From positions 434,001 to 498,000 of the forward strand of contig JAWZYV010019487.1 in NCBI GenBank assembly GCA_038373885.1: a DNA stretch of 64,000 nucleotides, in the 5' to 3' direction. The translations under genes were made by a program, and so were the position numbers. The DNA is from Cheiracanthium punctorium (lineage: Eukaryota; Arthropoda; Arachnida; Araneae; Cheiracanthiidae). This document shows positions 24,955-37,300 of the stretch, in pieces (the first letter of the stretch is position 1; each line of letters opens with the position of its first letter). Below the pieces are notes generated by a model that worked only from the letters and a program-made list of their open reading frames with translations, searched no databases and was not told where the DNA came from.

Positions 24955-25440
24955 TTGTACTGGGAGGTTATAATGAAACTACCTCTATGAACAGTTTCTG
25001 AAGGTGGAAAGGTTGAGCCGATTACCAGCAAATTTGGCTTATGGAACGATATGTGTTTGGCTTTATGGTATACGAGATGTATTCATGGAAGATTTTAAAA
25101 AAGTTTTGTTAAAAAAATATTCACTAGTTGCGTTTTGCACTGTGAATTATAGAGATAGTCTTCAACCCAATCCGTTATTACAAATCCGTTAATAAATACT
25201 CAAAAGCTATTGAAAAATTATTGAACTTGCTTCGAATTAGCTATTTCCGTTGTTAAGTTTGCTGTTTTGCTATGTAAAGCACCACCTCAAAAACATTTTA
25301 AAAACTTTTTTTAATTCCTTGATTTTATGTATAGCCTATTAATCAATTTTTTTTTCTTTTTGCTGTTCAAACATTTATCTGTAGATCCCTGGTTATAGGG
25401 TAAGTTTAGGTATATCATCCTATAAATTACTAAATTGTCT
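24955..25440. repeat. Diverged MITE-like repeat, related to 36545-37007
   Basis: It shares with 36545-37007 the order GGTTATAAT.AAACT, CCTCTATGA, AATTTGGCTTATG.AC, GATGT.TT, AATAAATGCTCAAAA-like and TCCGTTGTTAA. The right terminal repeat is not clear in this copy. Confidence 0.5.
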
Positions 25441-27570
25441 TTTTTTTTCTTTTTCGTAGTACAGATCTGTAATATTTTAAGTTGCGATCTAGAAATTTTC
25501 TAAATTCTTAAATTAAAAAAGAGGAGGATTAAAACAAATTTTTCCGGTTAATATACTTTAAACTTCCTATTTTTAGTTATACATCTTTTCATATTATTAT
25601 TATCTGCAGAGCAATTTTTGGTAAAACTAATAAAAAACAGGACAATGGTGATCAATATCTCGTCCGGCAGTGTGATAAGTTTTAATTGTTGAAATTAAAC
25701 GGTTGAGTACATTTAGAACACATTTTCTATTTACTAATAAAATCCTTTTGTATTTCAATTGCTTCGCTGTTAATAAAAGTAGTTAATATTTCACCATAAA
25801 ATTGTGCTGAATTAGCTGCAGGGTTTCTAAGGAGTAACTTTGAACCACGATTTCGCGTTTAAACTGAGTAATGGAGCCAAATCATGGTGAAATGCATTTT
25901 CTTAGTATGAATGCATCTAATTTAACTCCATTGCATGGTGAAACGTTTAAATACTTCTATTAACTGTGCTTGAATTTGCTTCATTGAGGGATATCTCTGG
26001 TTTGTAATTTATCTTTCAATATTATGTTTTAATTTTCATAAATTATTATTAGTGATTTATACAGCTAATGTCATGTATAGATACGAAAAGCTGATAAAGA
26101 AATGCTTTATTCTTTTAAGTAATAATCTTAGATAAAACTAAGAGACAAGTAATTTAATAGATAAATAGTGAGCAAATACGAAAGATAAAAATGTTATGTT
26201 AAACATTTCTACAACTTTGATACATTTATGCTCTATGAAACGACAAACCATTTTTACTAACATTAAAAATGTTAATTTAATATGTAACTCAATTACAAGC
26301 ATTTTCTTTGCATTTTCTTTTAAAAAAAACATTATAACGATATTAACGCAATCTAACTATATTCTAAGCAAATTATTCCTTTTTTCACTACATTCATAGC
26401 ATATATCATGGACATAAATTTTAAAAAATAAAATTATGAAGATTATCTGACTACGAAAATTTTTTTGAACGTAAATCTCAACGAAATTTTTCTTTTCATA
26501 TTACGCATGACAAAACAACTAACTAGATTACTTCCATCAGACGGATACTTCAAAATTGTATAATGCATTATTAATTCAAACTTTCTGGATGTTTTAAAAA
26601 TAAATGCAAAGAAAGACCTTCATAAAAGATTAATAATTTATATGCACTCTATACTTAACTGCTTTTGACAGTTTCTTAGAAGATCTACAGATGTACTTTG
26701 GTTCGAGAAATAGTTCATAATTAATGTATTTTAAAATGCCTGTCAGTATTATTTTCTAAAAGGTTTTGAAAAACATTCTTTGATACTCTTCAGTATTTCA
26801 ACTCGCTAGTATATCTAGCGGATCATGAATGTGTTTTAAACAAAATTATCTAGAAATAAATTTTTCATTAAATGGTTAGCGTAGTAACTATATTGAACAG
26901 AATTAATATGTAAATCATTTTATATTCTGAAATTAGTCACTCTTTTTGGGATAAAGAATCATAGAAACAGTGTGTATAGCTTTGTGTTTTCTTTGTAAAA
27001 GTCTTTTCTGAGAATACAAAATTCATAGATTTTATCATCGAGTAACACTTGAAAAAAGAAAAAAAAATAGCTTTCATTTTAAACATTTTATACTTTTTAA
27101 ACTCCAGAAGTATTAAAAATTAACAGTTTCAAAGTCAACGTCAGAATTCCATTCTTTTAAATAGGTGTTGAAGACAAGGTATGTTTTCTGCACTAGAAAT
27201 ACTACAATTTTGAAAACAATAAATAATTTACATTCAACTTTCGGATGGAATCCCTTTAAAGATTTATACCTCATCGAGATCGGTGCTAAAATTTATTCAC
27301 ATAATTATTTTACTTCTTGCTGGAAAAAAAAATATTTGGGATGGAAATCTAAGGATTTTTTGAAGTTATGTCATTTTTTTTATAAAATATTTTTTGACAC
27401 GTTTTTGTGGCCTGATTTCAAAGTTTACAAACAAGACAGTTTAGGAAGTTAAATGGCTACCAAAAGAACTTTTTACGGTTTTGGAATGGCAAAGAAGGAT
27501 CTGGGTTCATTTATTTGAAATTATTTTTAACGAATACTTAAAGAGTTTTGTTTTGGCGGTAATAAGATGG
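25441..27570. other. Intergenic, no feature seen
   Basis: AT-rich sequence. Short open frames such as 27165-27452 on the plus strand show no recognisable motif. Confidence 0.45.
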
Positions 27571-27575
27571 CATAT

Positions 27576-28500
27576 TGTTACGTGTTTTCAAAACAACCCG
27601 CTGTTCTGGGGGTTTAAAATAGTTTAAAATTTGTGTTCTAAGCGTCAAATAGTTAAATTTTGCATTTTCTTGCATAAAAATCGGTTAACTAGAACCCGAG
27701 ATATGGAGTTTTATGTTTCTCTATTGGTTTCTATAGCGTTTTCTAGAAATCTCGAAAAATATTGGTCCTAGGTCTTCGCTAACCTCACTTCTGGAGACTT
27801 ATTTTTGGCTCCAAACTTGGCAATATTTCGCCAAAAAGTAACCAAGCTTGTCGACATTTCGGAAATTTGGTCTGTAAAATTGTTTTTCTGCATTAAAATC
27901 ACATAATAGCCTAATGATTCAGCCGCATTCCTATGACGTAATCAAAAGTCCCGCTTTATGTGGAATCTTGAGAAACTCTTCTAGATGCATTCTTCTAGAG
28001 ATACATTCTTCTAGAAAGAAGATACATTCTTCTAGAAGCTCCTTGTAGCTTCTGCGTCAACTATAAATACATACATGACAGACCCCCAGTTCAGTGTGTT
28101 ATCGAGCTTCCGATGAGTACGCTTTTTGCTCTGTGATTTGTGCTATAGTTTGTTTTCTTTTTGAAGCTTTGTTTTAACGTGCTCGGTGTAAATTCTTCAT
28201 TGCTGAGGCTTTAGGGACAGTGTACGATTTCCCTCGTATATTTCTACTGAATTTTTGCTTGTGGCAGTGCTTTATTTTGTGTGAGAAATACAGCATACTA
28301 TTATAAGCACGTTACTGTCTGATTGTGCTTGTGAATTTTGTACAGCTGATTGTTCGACGAAGTTCTAGAAGAATACAAGTGTTCCATCCTGGCTAGTGGA
28401 CTCTTTAGTAGAACTTTCTACACCAACTGGACTTTATACCGACGAACCCAGGAACAAGCAGAGTTTTCTGAAACAATATTCAAAATTTCACTAAATGGAA
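27576..28500 (+). mobile_element. Candidate solo LTR containing the heat-shock-type promoter
   Basis: The block starts TGTTACGTG after CATAT (27571-27575), and CATAT recurs at 28501-28505, giving a 5-bp direct flank. It holds an internal promoter, as an LTR would. Against this, the end GGAA lacks the usual CA (GGAACA ends TG/CA-like but then the flank does not match), no AATAAA was seen after the start site, and no internal retroelement sequence is near. Confidence 0.3.
27970..28095 (+). promoter_or_regulatory. Heat-shock-type promoter: HSE array, TATA box, initiator
   Basis: Three ~21-bp units share CATTCTTCTAGA (27988-28037) and build inverted TTCnnGAA motifs: TTCTAGAAAGAA (28009-28020) and TTCTAGAA (28030-28037), with GAAACTCTTCTAGA just before. 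TTCnnGAA blocks are heat-shock elements bound by HSF trimers. CTATAAATA follows at 28061-28069 and an arthropod-type initiator TCAGTGTG at 28091, about 30 bp downstream, as in a true core promoter. No ATG-started open frame of known protein follows, so the transcript could be non-coding or belong to a retroelement LTR. Confidence 0.6.
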
Positions 28501-28505
28501 CATAT

Positions 28506-31500
28506 TGTATGACTACTTTAACCATGCTGTGTCCATTTTTCAGATACAAATACTTAAATAATAATTTCATTGAAATTTAGGAGGAAAACATTATTTTTAT
28601 TTTTATTCATGGAAAATATGTGGATTGCCAGCTTTCTCTGAACGAAAAAAATAAAATGGGTTAATATTCTATTACTAAGTTCAGCTGCGGGAAAAAAAAA
28701 ACCGCCCACTTGCTCTTTATTTGACCGTTGTTCGTCGTACAGCAAAGTTATATATACCGTTAGTATGCAACTAACGTATATTTTAATATTAATTTAATTT
28801 GCATAAGAGACCGTCTTCATATTTAATTCTGCATTAGCTACGTTTTTCTCAATGGCAGTAATCCCTTTTGACTTTATTAAACGGAAGAAAACCTTCAAAT
28901 TACCATAAATATAAAATTTTCACCAATTTTCTACGATTATTTCCGGAAATACTGAGATTTTTTGTTTGCTCGATTTTAAGGGACCTTCTGCAAATTGAAA
29001 AACGCTATTTGTAGGTTCCGAACTTTTCGCTTTTCATTAATTTCGCTCGCGATAGTTAAAAAGAAAAAAATATTATTTACAGTGAAAATACTGTCTCTAG
29101 TCTTAAAGTTTTCTGTACTAAGAATCTCAAGGGACGAAACTAGAATATTTAGTCCGTGATCCAAATGCACCTTGACTCCAACACTATATTCGTCCATATA
29201 CATGATTTAAAGAAAAAAAAAATGCAAAACGATTGCTTACGATTTTGAAAATTTTTCTAATTTAAAATTGTTATTGAGTATTTGAAGCTTCTCTTAGACA
29301 GGTGAAATGGTGCCAGAAGTGAGAATCTGTTCTCTGCTCTTCTGACTACAAGCATGCAAGTTACTCAGCTACGGTCGAACAAGAAGAATGATTTTGTGAT
29401 TCAAAATTTATTTGTGTGACTTTCATGTAAAAAGCACAGTTAGGTTTTTGTCGCCCCGATATTATCACCGCGTTTATTACTTCATTTTCTTCATTCAATA
29501 TTATCGTCTGCAGCGTGCCATATTTTTTATAAGATTTTTGGCGGTATTTTAATTTATAGCCAGATGAAAATTTAGACAGAAAAATGTGATTTTTGAATGT
29601 TTGATAAAGTATGGGGAAGTCCAAAGACCATGCTTCAGATATTTAAAAAGGTCAAATTCATACCTGGAATGCTGAGGATGTTAGTTTTTCAGAAATAAGA
29701 CGTTGTATTATAAGACATACATCTACTGCATCTAATTTTACGCATGGAAAATATTTTATTTGGTGGGAAATAGTAGCAGACGCAATAACAGACGCTTTAT
29801 AGAATCACCATCAAACTGTAAAAACCTTCAATTTATTTGCTTTAAAATTTACTATTTTGTAATACCGATAACTTTTACTATTTTTGTGCAAAAGAAATCT
29901 AATTTTTGTTTTTTTATGCAATTTTCAGAAATAAAATGTCACGTAATAAATTAATATATATTCCCCTAACTCATGAAAATAGTATATTTTATTTGATATA
30001 AATTAAACTACTGAACGTATAAATTTCAAATTTTGCAAAGCTGTGTAAAATTACTTTCTGCATCTATTTCTATTGAAATTTGGCTAAGTTGCTATTCATA
30101 TTTTTTAAATATTAATTTAATGCATAATTTATATTAATATTTTAATAAAATTTATAATAATAGTAAATTATGTTTGGGTAGTTTAGTTCTAATGGTACGA
30201 ATAAAATTCAGCTTCTTATTATCAATATTATATGAGATACGAATTAAAGTATGAAAAAATATTTTAACATACGGGGAGGCGATTTAGGAAGTTCATAACT
30301 CACTCATTTTCAGTCCAAATTTATTGAAAGTTGGTATCCGGGGTTAAAATGCGCTAAATTTTTGAAAAATGAAGTGAAATCTAGGGGTTGCTATTGGGGG
30401 AAAAAGTTGGGGTGAAGTTTAATGCCCTTATGCAAATTTCCTGTATAGCAAATTAAAGTGCCCGTAAATCGTAAAAGATTAGTATACGTAACGTTGCTGC
30501 ACGACGAACGACGGCCGAATAAAATACAATAGCACGATTTTTTTTTTCAGCAGCTGTACTTATAATCTGTAACAGATTCAAGTTATTATATAAAATGTCT
30601 CATTTTAGTTACACAATTTGCATTTCTGAACTTTAAAACTTTTTTTTTTAATTGTAAAGAATCATAGAAATTAATCAGTCAGCTAATTATTTTGAAATTA
30701 CAGTCATCTAGTAAAACCTACGCGTTTAAAATGAAGCTTCATCATTGTAAATATACTTTCCTGCAAACATATTTATAAAACTCTCCTGCCCAATAAATGA
30801 GTAAACTGGTAAAAAATATACACGTTACACATTTCAAATAACTGCACACGTAGATGTTTACATTAATCTTCCAAATATATGTTTTGAAAATTATTTTAAA
30901 CAGTGTAACTGAATTTGACAATGGCGAAACATTAAAAAAATATTTTTAATGTAGAGTTTTGCATTCGAGAGAGAAAATTGGAATACAAACAGACTGTTTC
31001 CATAATTCATCACATAAGTAGAGTAGAAAGGATAAATTTCAGTCATTCTTGTGTCTGTCGTTGTCTTGAAGTAAATTTATTCATCCTAGATAATTGATAG
31101 GCAAACAAACAGTTTCAGAAAACCGTAGGCAATTCTTGCGTTTTAGAAGAGAAATGAGTAGAATACATCTTTTTATTGCTGTATTTTATATGTTTTTGCT
31201 TCTTGTAGACGTCAAATCTATCAAGTTAGGAGTAGTACTTGGATTTGGAGATCTTCTGTAGATAATGTATTTAGGCCATTCTTACAATTTAAAGAGAACT
31301 GCTTGTACGACCACTAGGCATAGTACAAATAATCTGCTCATATTTTTGGTAATTTAACTTTATCAATTTTTATGATGTCATGGTAGTTTATTTTTGTACT
31401 CATACATCACCATTGCAGAACTTCGTTCTATTAGCTTATGTAATTCAAATAAGTAAAGTTTTCCCATTCCAGTGCTTTTTACTTTCAGGAAAAAAAATAA

Positions 31501-31630
31501 ATAAATACATATCGAAAAATGTTTTTAAAACATGTCTTAAGTCAAATGAAAGGGAAATTATTTGCAAGAACTACTTAAGAATGCATAATTTATGCAAATA
31601 ATTCCGATCATCAACGTTACTTTTAATAAT
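28506..31630. other. Intergenic, no feature seen
   Basis: AT-rich sequence. Short open frames on both strands lack recognisable motifs. Confidence 0.45.
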
Positions 31631-31634
31631 TTAA

Positions 31635-32606
31635 CCCGTAAGCAGGCGCGCTGGGGTAAATCTCACCCCAGCGACATTTTTTCTTCGTAAAATGGGAGAA
31701 ATTTTTTGAGGACAAGTTTGCCCCGTCTTCTACCTTTCAAAGTTAAGGTCTAGTTGGGGTGGGTGAAGGAATTTCGTTTCTTTGTTATACGGAAGGGAAG
31801 AAAATTCCACTTTGGGATTAAATACTCCCGTGAGACTAACAACGTTTCATTACGTTGTTAACGTAAACTAAACGTGTGTTCAGACTAGCGTTTTTATCGT
31901 TCTTCTTGTAGCTAATGTCGCAAAAATCATAAGCACAAAGAAACAGAGCGTTCACACTCTGGACTTTAAAGTTTTGTAATGACGTATTCGCATCGTCTGG
32001 TGAAACGAAAAAGGGTTGAGTACGGTGCATGCGGGAAGAATGATTGATGATCCTTTCCCCACCTTGAAAACTTATTAACAAAAGACGAGGGGGAATCATA
32101 GAGACGTTAGGCACGGATTTGGAAAGAACTTAAATCCCAGAAAACTGGTTTTATCGTCGCTAACTGACGTCATAACTAAGACCCATAGCTACAATAAGAA
32201 CTCTAACGACAATAAGAACGTAGTCTGAACGCACCTTAAGTATAAACTAAATGTAAATAAACTATAAATTGACGTTACACTACTGGTATGTTTTGACAAA
32301 AGGCTATTAAATGAAATTAATATCATATTAATAAAGTAAGTAGTGTTTTTAGGTATAAAGCATATCATATGCGATTTTCTTCTCACAAAGCATGATATTT
32401 AAAGAAACTGCCAGAAAATCTCTAAATAAATATAAAAAGCACGATTTCTTCCCATGAAACGTAATAGAACTGATGTATTTTACGTTATAAGTCCACAAAT
32501 TTGTTTTTAAAACGTTTTTAGTCAAAAATATAAAGAAGACAAAATGGGGTAAGATTTACCCCATGCGAGTGCTTAAGTTACAAAAGTAGACGCGCCTGCT
32601 TACGGG
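31635..32606. mobile_element. TTAA-flanked piggyBac-like element, 972 bp
   Basis: Flanked by TTAA (31631-31634 and 32607-32610) with perfect 16-bp inverted ends CCCGTAAGCAGGCGCG. Near each end is a small hairpin, TGGGGTAAATCTCACCCCA on the left and a similar one on the right. In the middle, a second inverted pair built on GTGTTCAGACTA (about 31875-31886) and TAGTCTGAACGCAC (32221-32234) may mark a nested element. No transposase is coded; a 92-codon frame on the minus strand reads through these repeats and has no family. Confidence 0.75.
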
Positions 32607-32610
32607 TTAA

Positions 32611-34048
32611 AAACTTTTAGCAATTGCGTATCGTTTTCGTTAATTAATTTTTTTGTTTATTACGTTTCTGATGTTTCTTCATTCGTGTCCAATTTAACAA
32701 TTTTCGTATATTTATTATGACATTAATCGAATTTTATGAAAGAAATAGTTCTTAACTTCCATTTTATGAAATGCATTCATCTTGCAATGAAAGTTAATTT
32801 GTAAGCGGAATGAAAGATACAGTATATGAAGATCATAGTAATTTTGCTTCTGTCTTTAAGTGACGCATTCTTAATTAATCATATTAAATATTTCATTCAA
32901 ATTTAACGACATTTATTCACAAAAAAGATTTTTTTCAAAAACTGGGAAAAATTAAAGATATAAAAAAGTTTTGATTCTTTATAAATTCAAAATAATAATA
33001 GCAATAATGATAATTATAATAATAATACAGACAAGTTTAAAAATATTTTAATGAAGTTTTCGTATAGTAAATTTTGAACGAGAATTCATATTGTTCAATT
33101 TAGTGAGATCTGATGCAACGCGAAAAAATTGGAATGTGAAATAATGAAATTGGCATTTTAGTTTCCTACTGAAGCAATCATACTTACAATTGCAGGAATT
33201 ATTCTTATTGAAAGGAATTATTTAAATATTTTGACTTTAATAGGACATTTTTAAATGTGTATTGAATCTTTATTTGAGAAACTTAAAAACGTGAAGACGC
33301 AGAAAAATCCTATCGGAAATATGCTACTGAATACAGTTAGGGGGGTTGTAACCACAAATGCTTGATGTGCACTAAAAGAGGGAAGGTAACATTTCTCAGA
33401 TTTTTTTTTACTCTTTATTTTTCGTTAAATTCAAATTTAAGAGTACTTCTGTTGCCTCCCTATTCTGGCTGACCTTAATGGCTACAGTTATAACCTACAT
33501 CCATGTAAACGAAAGCAAATAATTTATACATGTTTTTAAAACTGAATTGCAGTGGCTAAATAACATCACGAAGAATGTCAGATTTTTATTATTAAAATAC
33601 GTCTTGGTTTTCAGCTAACACTAAACAAATAGCACTATACCTCTAAATCTTTTGATAATCCAGTGCTAAAGTTATGCAACGTTCTAAAAACAATACAGTA
33701 CTTTTGACATGAGGATAAAAATGAATTTTAACTATATTTTCCAAAGTACACGGTAATTGTTTTCTGCCTCAGTATTTTTAATTTTTTTCCGAGAAAAATA
33801 TAATTGCGCTAAAAAAATACACTGTCTCCATTAAGTTCGAAACTGTAAACCATAATCTAAATCCCAGGTACATATAGTGGATGTAATGTTATTATTTATT
33901 ACCAAATTTAACATTTCTGAAACTCATGGAGGTCATAGTTACAATGACTATAATGTTCTAACACATGAAAATCGTTTAATACATCATAGACACACTTTCA
34001 ATTTACAACATATGATGATCATCATACCAAATGGCAAACATTGCTGGC
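32611..34048. other. Intergenic, no feature seen
   Basis: AT-rich sequence downstream of the GMC gene. No recognisable gene or repeat boundary. Confidence 0.45.
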
Positions 34049-34054
34049 TTTATT
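34049..34054 (-). promoter_or_regulatory. Candidate polyadenylation signal of the GMC gene
   Basis: AATAAA on the minus strand lies about 125 nt downstream of the stop codon, a plausible 3'UTR length. There is no transcript evidence, and AATAAA is frequent by chance in sequence this AT-rich. Confidence 0.4.
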
Positions 34055-34176
34055 CATTTTCCAATTCTTAAACAAGAAAAAATGATCTTATATTTTTAGA
34101 TCATTCATGGTAAATTTATGTGTGATAATTCTCCAGTGAGTACGGACACGGGATTTCCTGTTCTCAATAGCATATC

Positions 34177-34312
34177 TCAACACTGTATATCTCTCTTGAT
34201 GATATCAGAGGCTTTTTCTGCCACCATCATTATTGGTATGTTAGTATTTGCGGATGGTACTTTGGGTATTACAGCACCGCTGACAATCCTCAAGTTTTGG
34301 ACACCGATGACT
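34177..34312 (-). CDS. GMC gene, last exon (C-terminus and stop)
   Basis: The acceptor TGTTTCAG precedes 34312. The exon is 136 nt: one base completes an Arg codon, then 44 codons and TGA. It encodes [16 protein letters not shown], then [20 protein letters not shown], matching the family ending LRVIDASIMP...NTNAPTIMIAEKASDLIK. The Asn in NTN is the expected second catalytic residue. The Asp of VIDAS is replaced by Ser. Confidence 0.95.
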
Positions 34313-37300
34313 CTGAAACAAGAGAAAAACTGCAATATTAATATTTTCTTTTTTTTATCCAAACAGTATTATGTTTTAGAATTGGAAGAATGTTAGAGAG
34401 CAACGTGAAAAGTGTTTAAAAGAATTGCCTTCCATCTTCGAGGATTCGAGTATAAATGTCTCTTTACAGAGTTTTTCATCGGAAATTGTCCTGTAATAAT
34501 TCATCGAATGGGATTAAACTGGCAAAATCTGCAACAGGTATCCTGATAGAATGCATATATGCTAAGATACATTTTCAGTGCATTTTTTTAATAAAAAAGG
34601 GTATTTTAAATCGATCAGACAGTGTTTCAGTTTGAATTATTTCTTACATTTTCTCCCAAGTAGCTAATATCTTATCCGTTAGACATGTACAGAGTTCCAA
34701 AATACTTTAAATCAGTAGAAAAAACTATTTCAGACTCTTTAATTCGACTATTAAAAAATGAATAAACTAATGCAAGTGCTTCTTGACCGGGCGCGCTAGA
34801 GAAACTGGTGGCTTCTGTTCAAACCTATTTGACAGATCTAAACATTTTACTGGCACATTCACCAAAGCACAGCTTTTAAGTTACACATGTCTTAATACTT
34901 TAATCAAAATTAAGGTGAATGAATTCTTTTTATATTATTATTATTATTTTATATATATTTATTGAATAGAGCAGATAGAAAAATCAATGAATGGTTAGAT
35001 GTGCTGCACTATTTGTAAATATCGTAAATATGAAATATTGTAACATTAAGCCAATCAATAAACTAACTAAAAGTGTTCTAAAAATAGGACACGCGGCTGT
35101 AATTGAGCGAAATGAGAAAAAAAAATTAAGTACATTTTTTACAGTTTTTTGTATGAAACCGTTCGTAACAATTCCTTTGTGCCTGAATATAAAGATGATT
35201 TAACTTTTGGCTTCAAATGGCTTGACACGTCCGTTATATTCTCTAGAGATTTTCTGCCATCTGCAGAACAAAAATGATAATGCTCTGCCATCTTGCATGT
35301 ATTATTTGTAACACACCAGTTTTGGTGTTAAAATTCTTGAAAATGAAGAATTTAGAGCAATGCAAAGATGTGTTCTAATATTAGGCCGTGAGGGCCGAAT
35401 GGGTTAAGCTAGCCATGCCCCCCTTGATAATGCTAAATGAGTAACGACTTTGCTGCTTTCGGTGCATAGCTTATTTCTGAATGACATTCGAACACAAATA
35501 AAGATACCGTAAATTTCCGTCTAATCCATTTTTTTAAGTAATATTTTTTCTAGAGATTGTACGCCATGTCATACCGGAGTTCTGGATCAACAACTGATCG
35601 CGAATCGTTACTGGCACCCATCCTGGCAGTTCCAACAAGATGATAGACAGAAATAATTTTCTGTCTCGAAATACAAGCAAAAAATCTGTTGATATTCCTG
35701 TTGTAAAACTTCTCACACACAGAAAACTCATCTTTCACGAGTTCCAGCTGAAGATGCTGCATTGCTGGATGATTTGCCACGGCTTCGCATGCTCTCAATC
35801 CTGTCGGAGAAAAGAAAAAAAAATTAATTTGGTAAAAGGAAAATTCCATTCGGAGAATACCATGAAAACTATCAAAAATTTAAATTGCTGCTTTGAATGC
35901 CTTATTAATGAACACTTGAAAATAAATTTTTAAACATTAACTGGAAAACGCATGGTCAAACAGTAGAAGGAAATAGAGTGTGTCAAAACAAATAGTGAAT
36001 TTTGAAGCAGAAGTACGTATCCGTAACTGACGATCTTATGGAAATGAAATGAAATGAAATGACATGTGGGATTACGGCCAATTATCTAAGAGAGGGATCT
36101 AGGCCGGGGTGGAGTCGCCTACCAGGGGGGACTTTCTAAAGTATCTTAACCCGTATTTGCGCGAAGTTTTGGAGAAAACTAGGGAAAACTTCGAACGGCT
36201 AGGTCGACAGACGAGACCTGGGCTGCGTTCTTATGTTGGAGAGGCTATTTATCTTGCAAATCTATGAATTCTTGTGCGTATGCAGCATAACATGCTTCAT
36301 AACTGTATGTTTTACAATACGAATAGGTAGAACGCAGTTGCCGTCGCGTAGCAGTATACTATTATTATTTCGTGTAGCAGTATACGAAACATTACTAATC
36401 AGCATACGTTACATTACTAAGAAAGGTACATAAAAGAACGCACTGCTTACAGGCTGTAAGCTTAAATTTATCTTTTCACAAAACTGCTCTTGCGGCATAA
36501 ACCTCCGTGTGCATGCATACTATGTATATGCATGTATGTATGTATGCCCAGAAAGGTTATAATTAAACTTCCCCTATGAGTATCGTTCTGCAGCAGAAAC
36601 AGGTGAGCAATTTGCCCGAATTTTGGTTTATGTACTGTACACAAGATGTGTTTAAGTTTTCTAGAAAGTTAATTTTAAAAATTTCCACTAGGTGACATTA
36701 GGATTTTTAAAATGTCCATGATACTTTGCGAACTGAAATCAGTTCAAAAAGTGAGTCAATTCAATTAATAAATGCTCAAAAAATTATTAAATAAAATTTG
36801 AAATTGTTTGTACATTTTAAATTACCCATTTCCATTGTTAAATGTACTGTTTTTTCAAGCAAAGCTCCACCAAGTGGACATTTTTTGGACTTTTTCCTCA
36901 ATATTCTTTGAGAACATTTCATTTATTACCAAATTTGGTTACAGTCCGCTGACCCGTTTTAACTGTACAGCCCTGTTTAGAAGAGAAGTTTAATTATAAA
37001 CACTCTGTATATGTATGAAATATAATAAATACTTTCATAATAAATTGAATAACTTAAGAATTATTTGGGATTCCGTTTATACTCGTTGAATATCTCAATT
37101 TACTTTAAATAAAAAAACATTATATGCGAAAAAGAACAAATTATCAGAAATTACAGATACGGGGTCTCTATTTCCCGCCACAATTCTTTTTTGGATGCCA
37201 CACAGAGACTGGTTAGTCAATGGACAGGTCGAACTGCCAATCAAAATTCCAAGCCCATTAAAGTTAATATATCATCCTTGGCCATCAATGGTTAAAAAAA

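Noticed and set aside
31836..32114. 92-codon minus-strand open frame
   Set aside because: It lies inside the TTAA element, reads through the inner inverted repeat and has no recognisable motif.
3109..34176. Plus-strand exons 7-10 of a second GMC gene
   Set aside because: The family blocks [14 protein letters not shown] and NTNxP were looked for by eye in this interval and not found. A sensitive protein-to-genome search would settle it.
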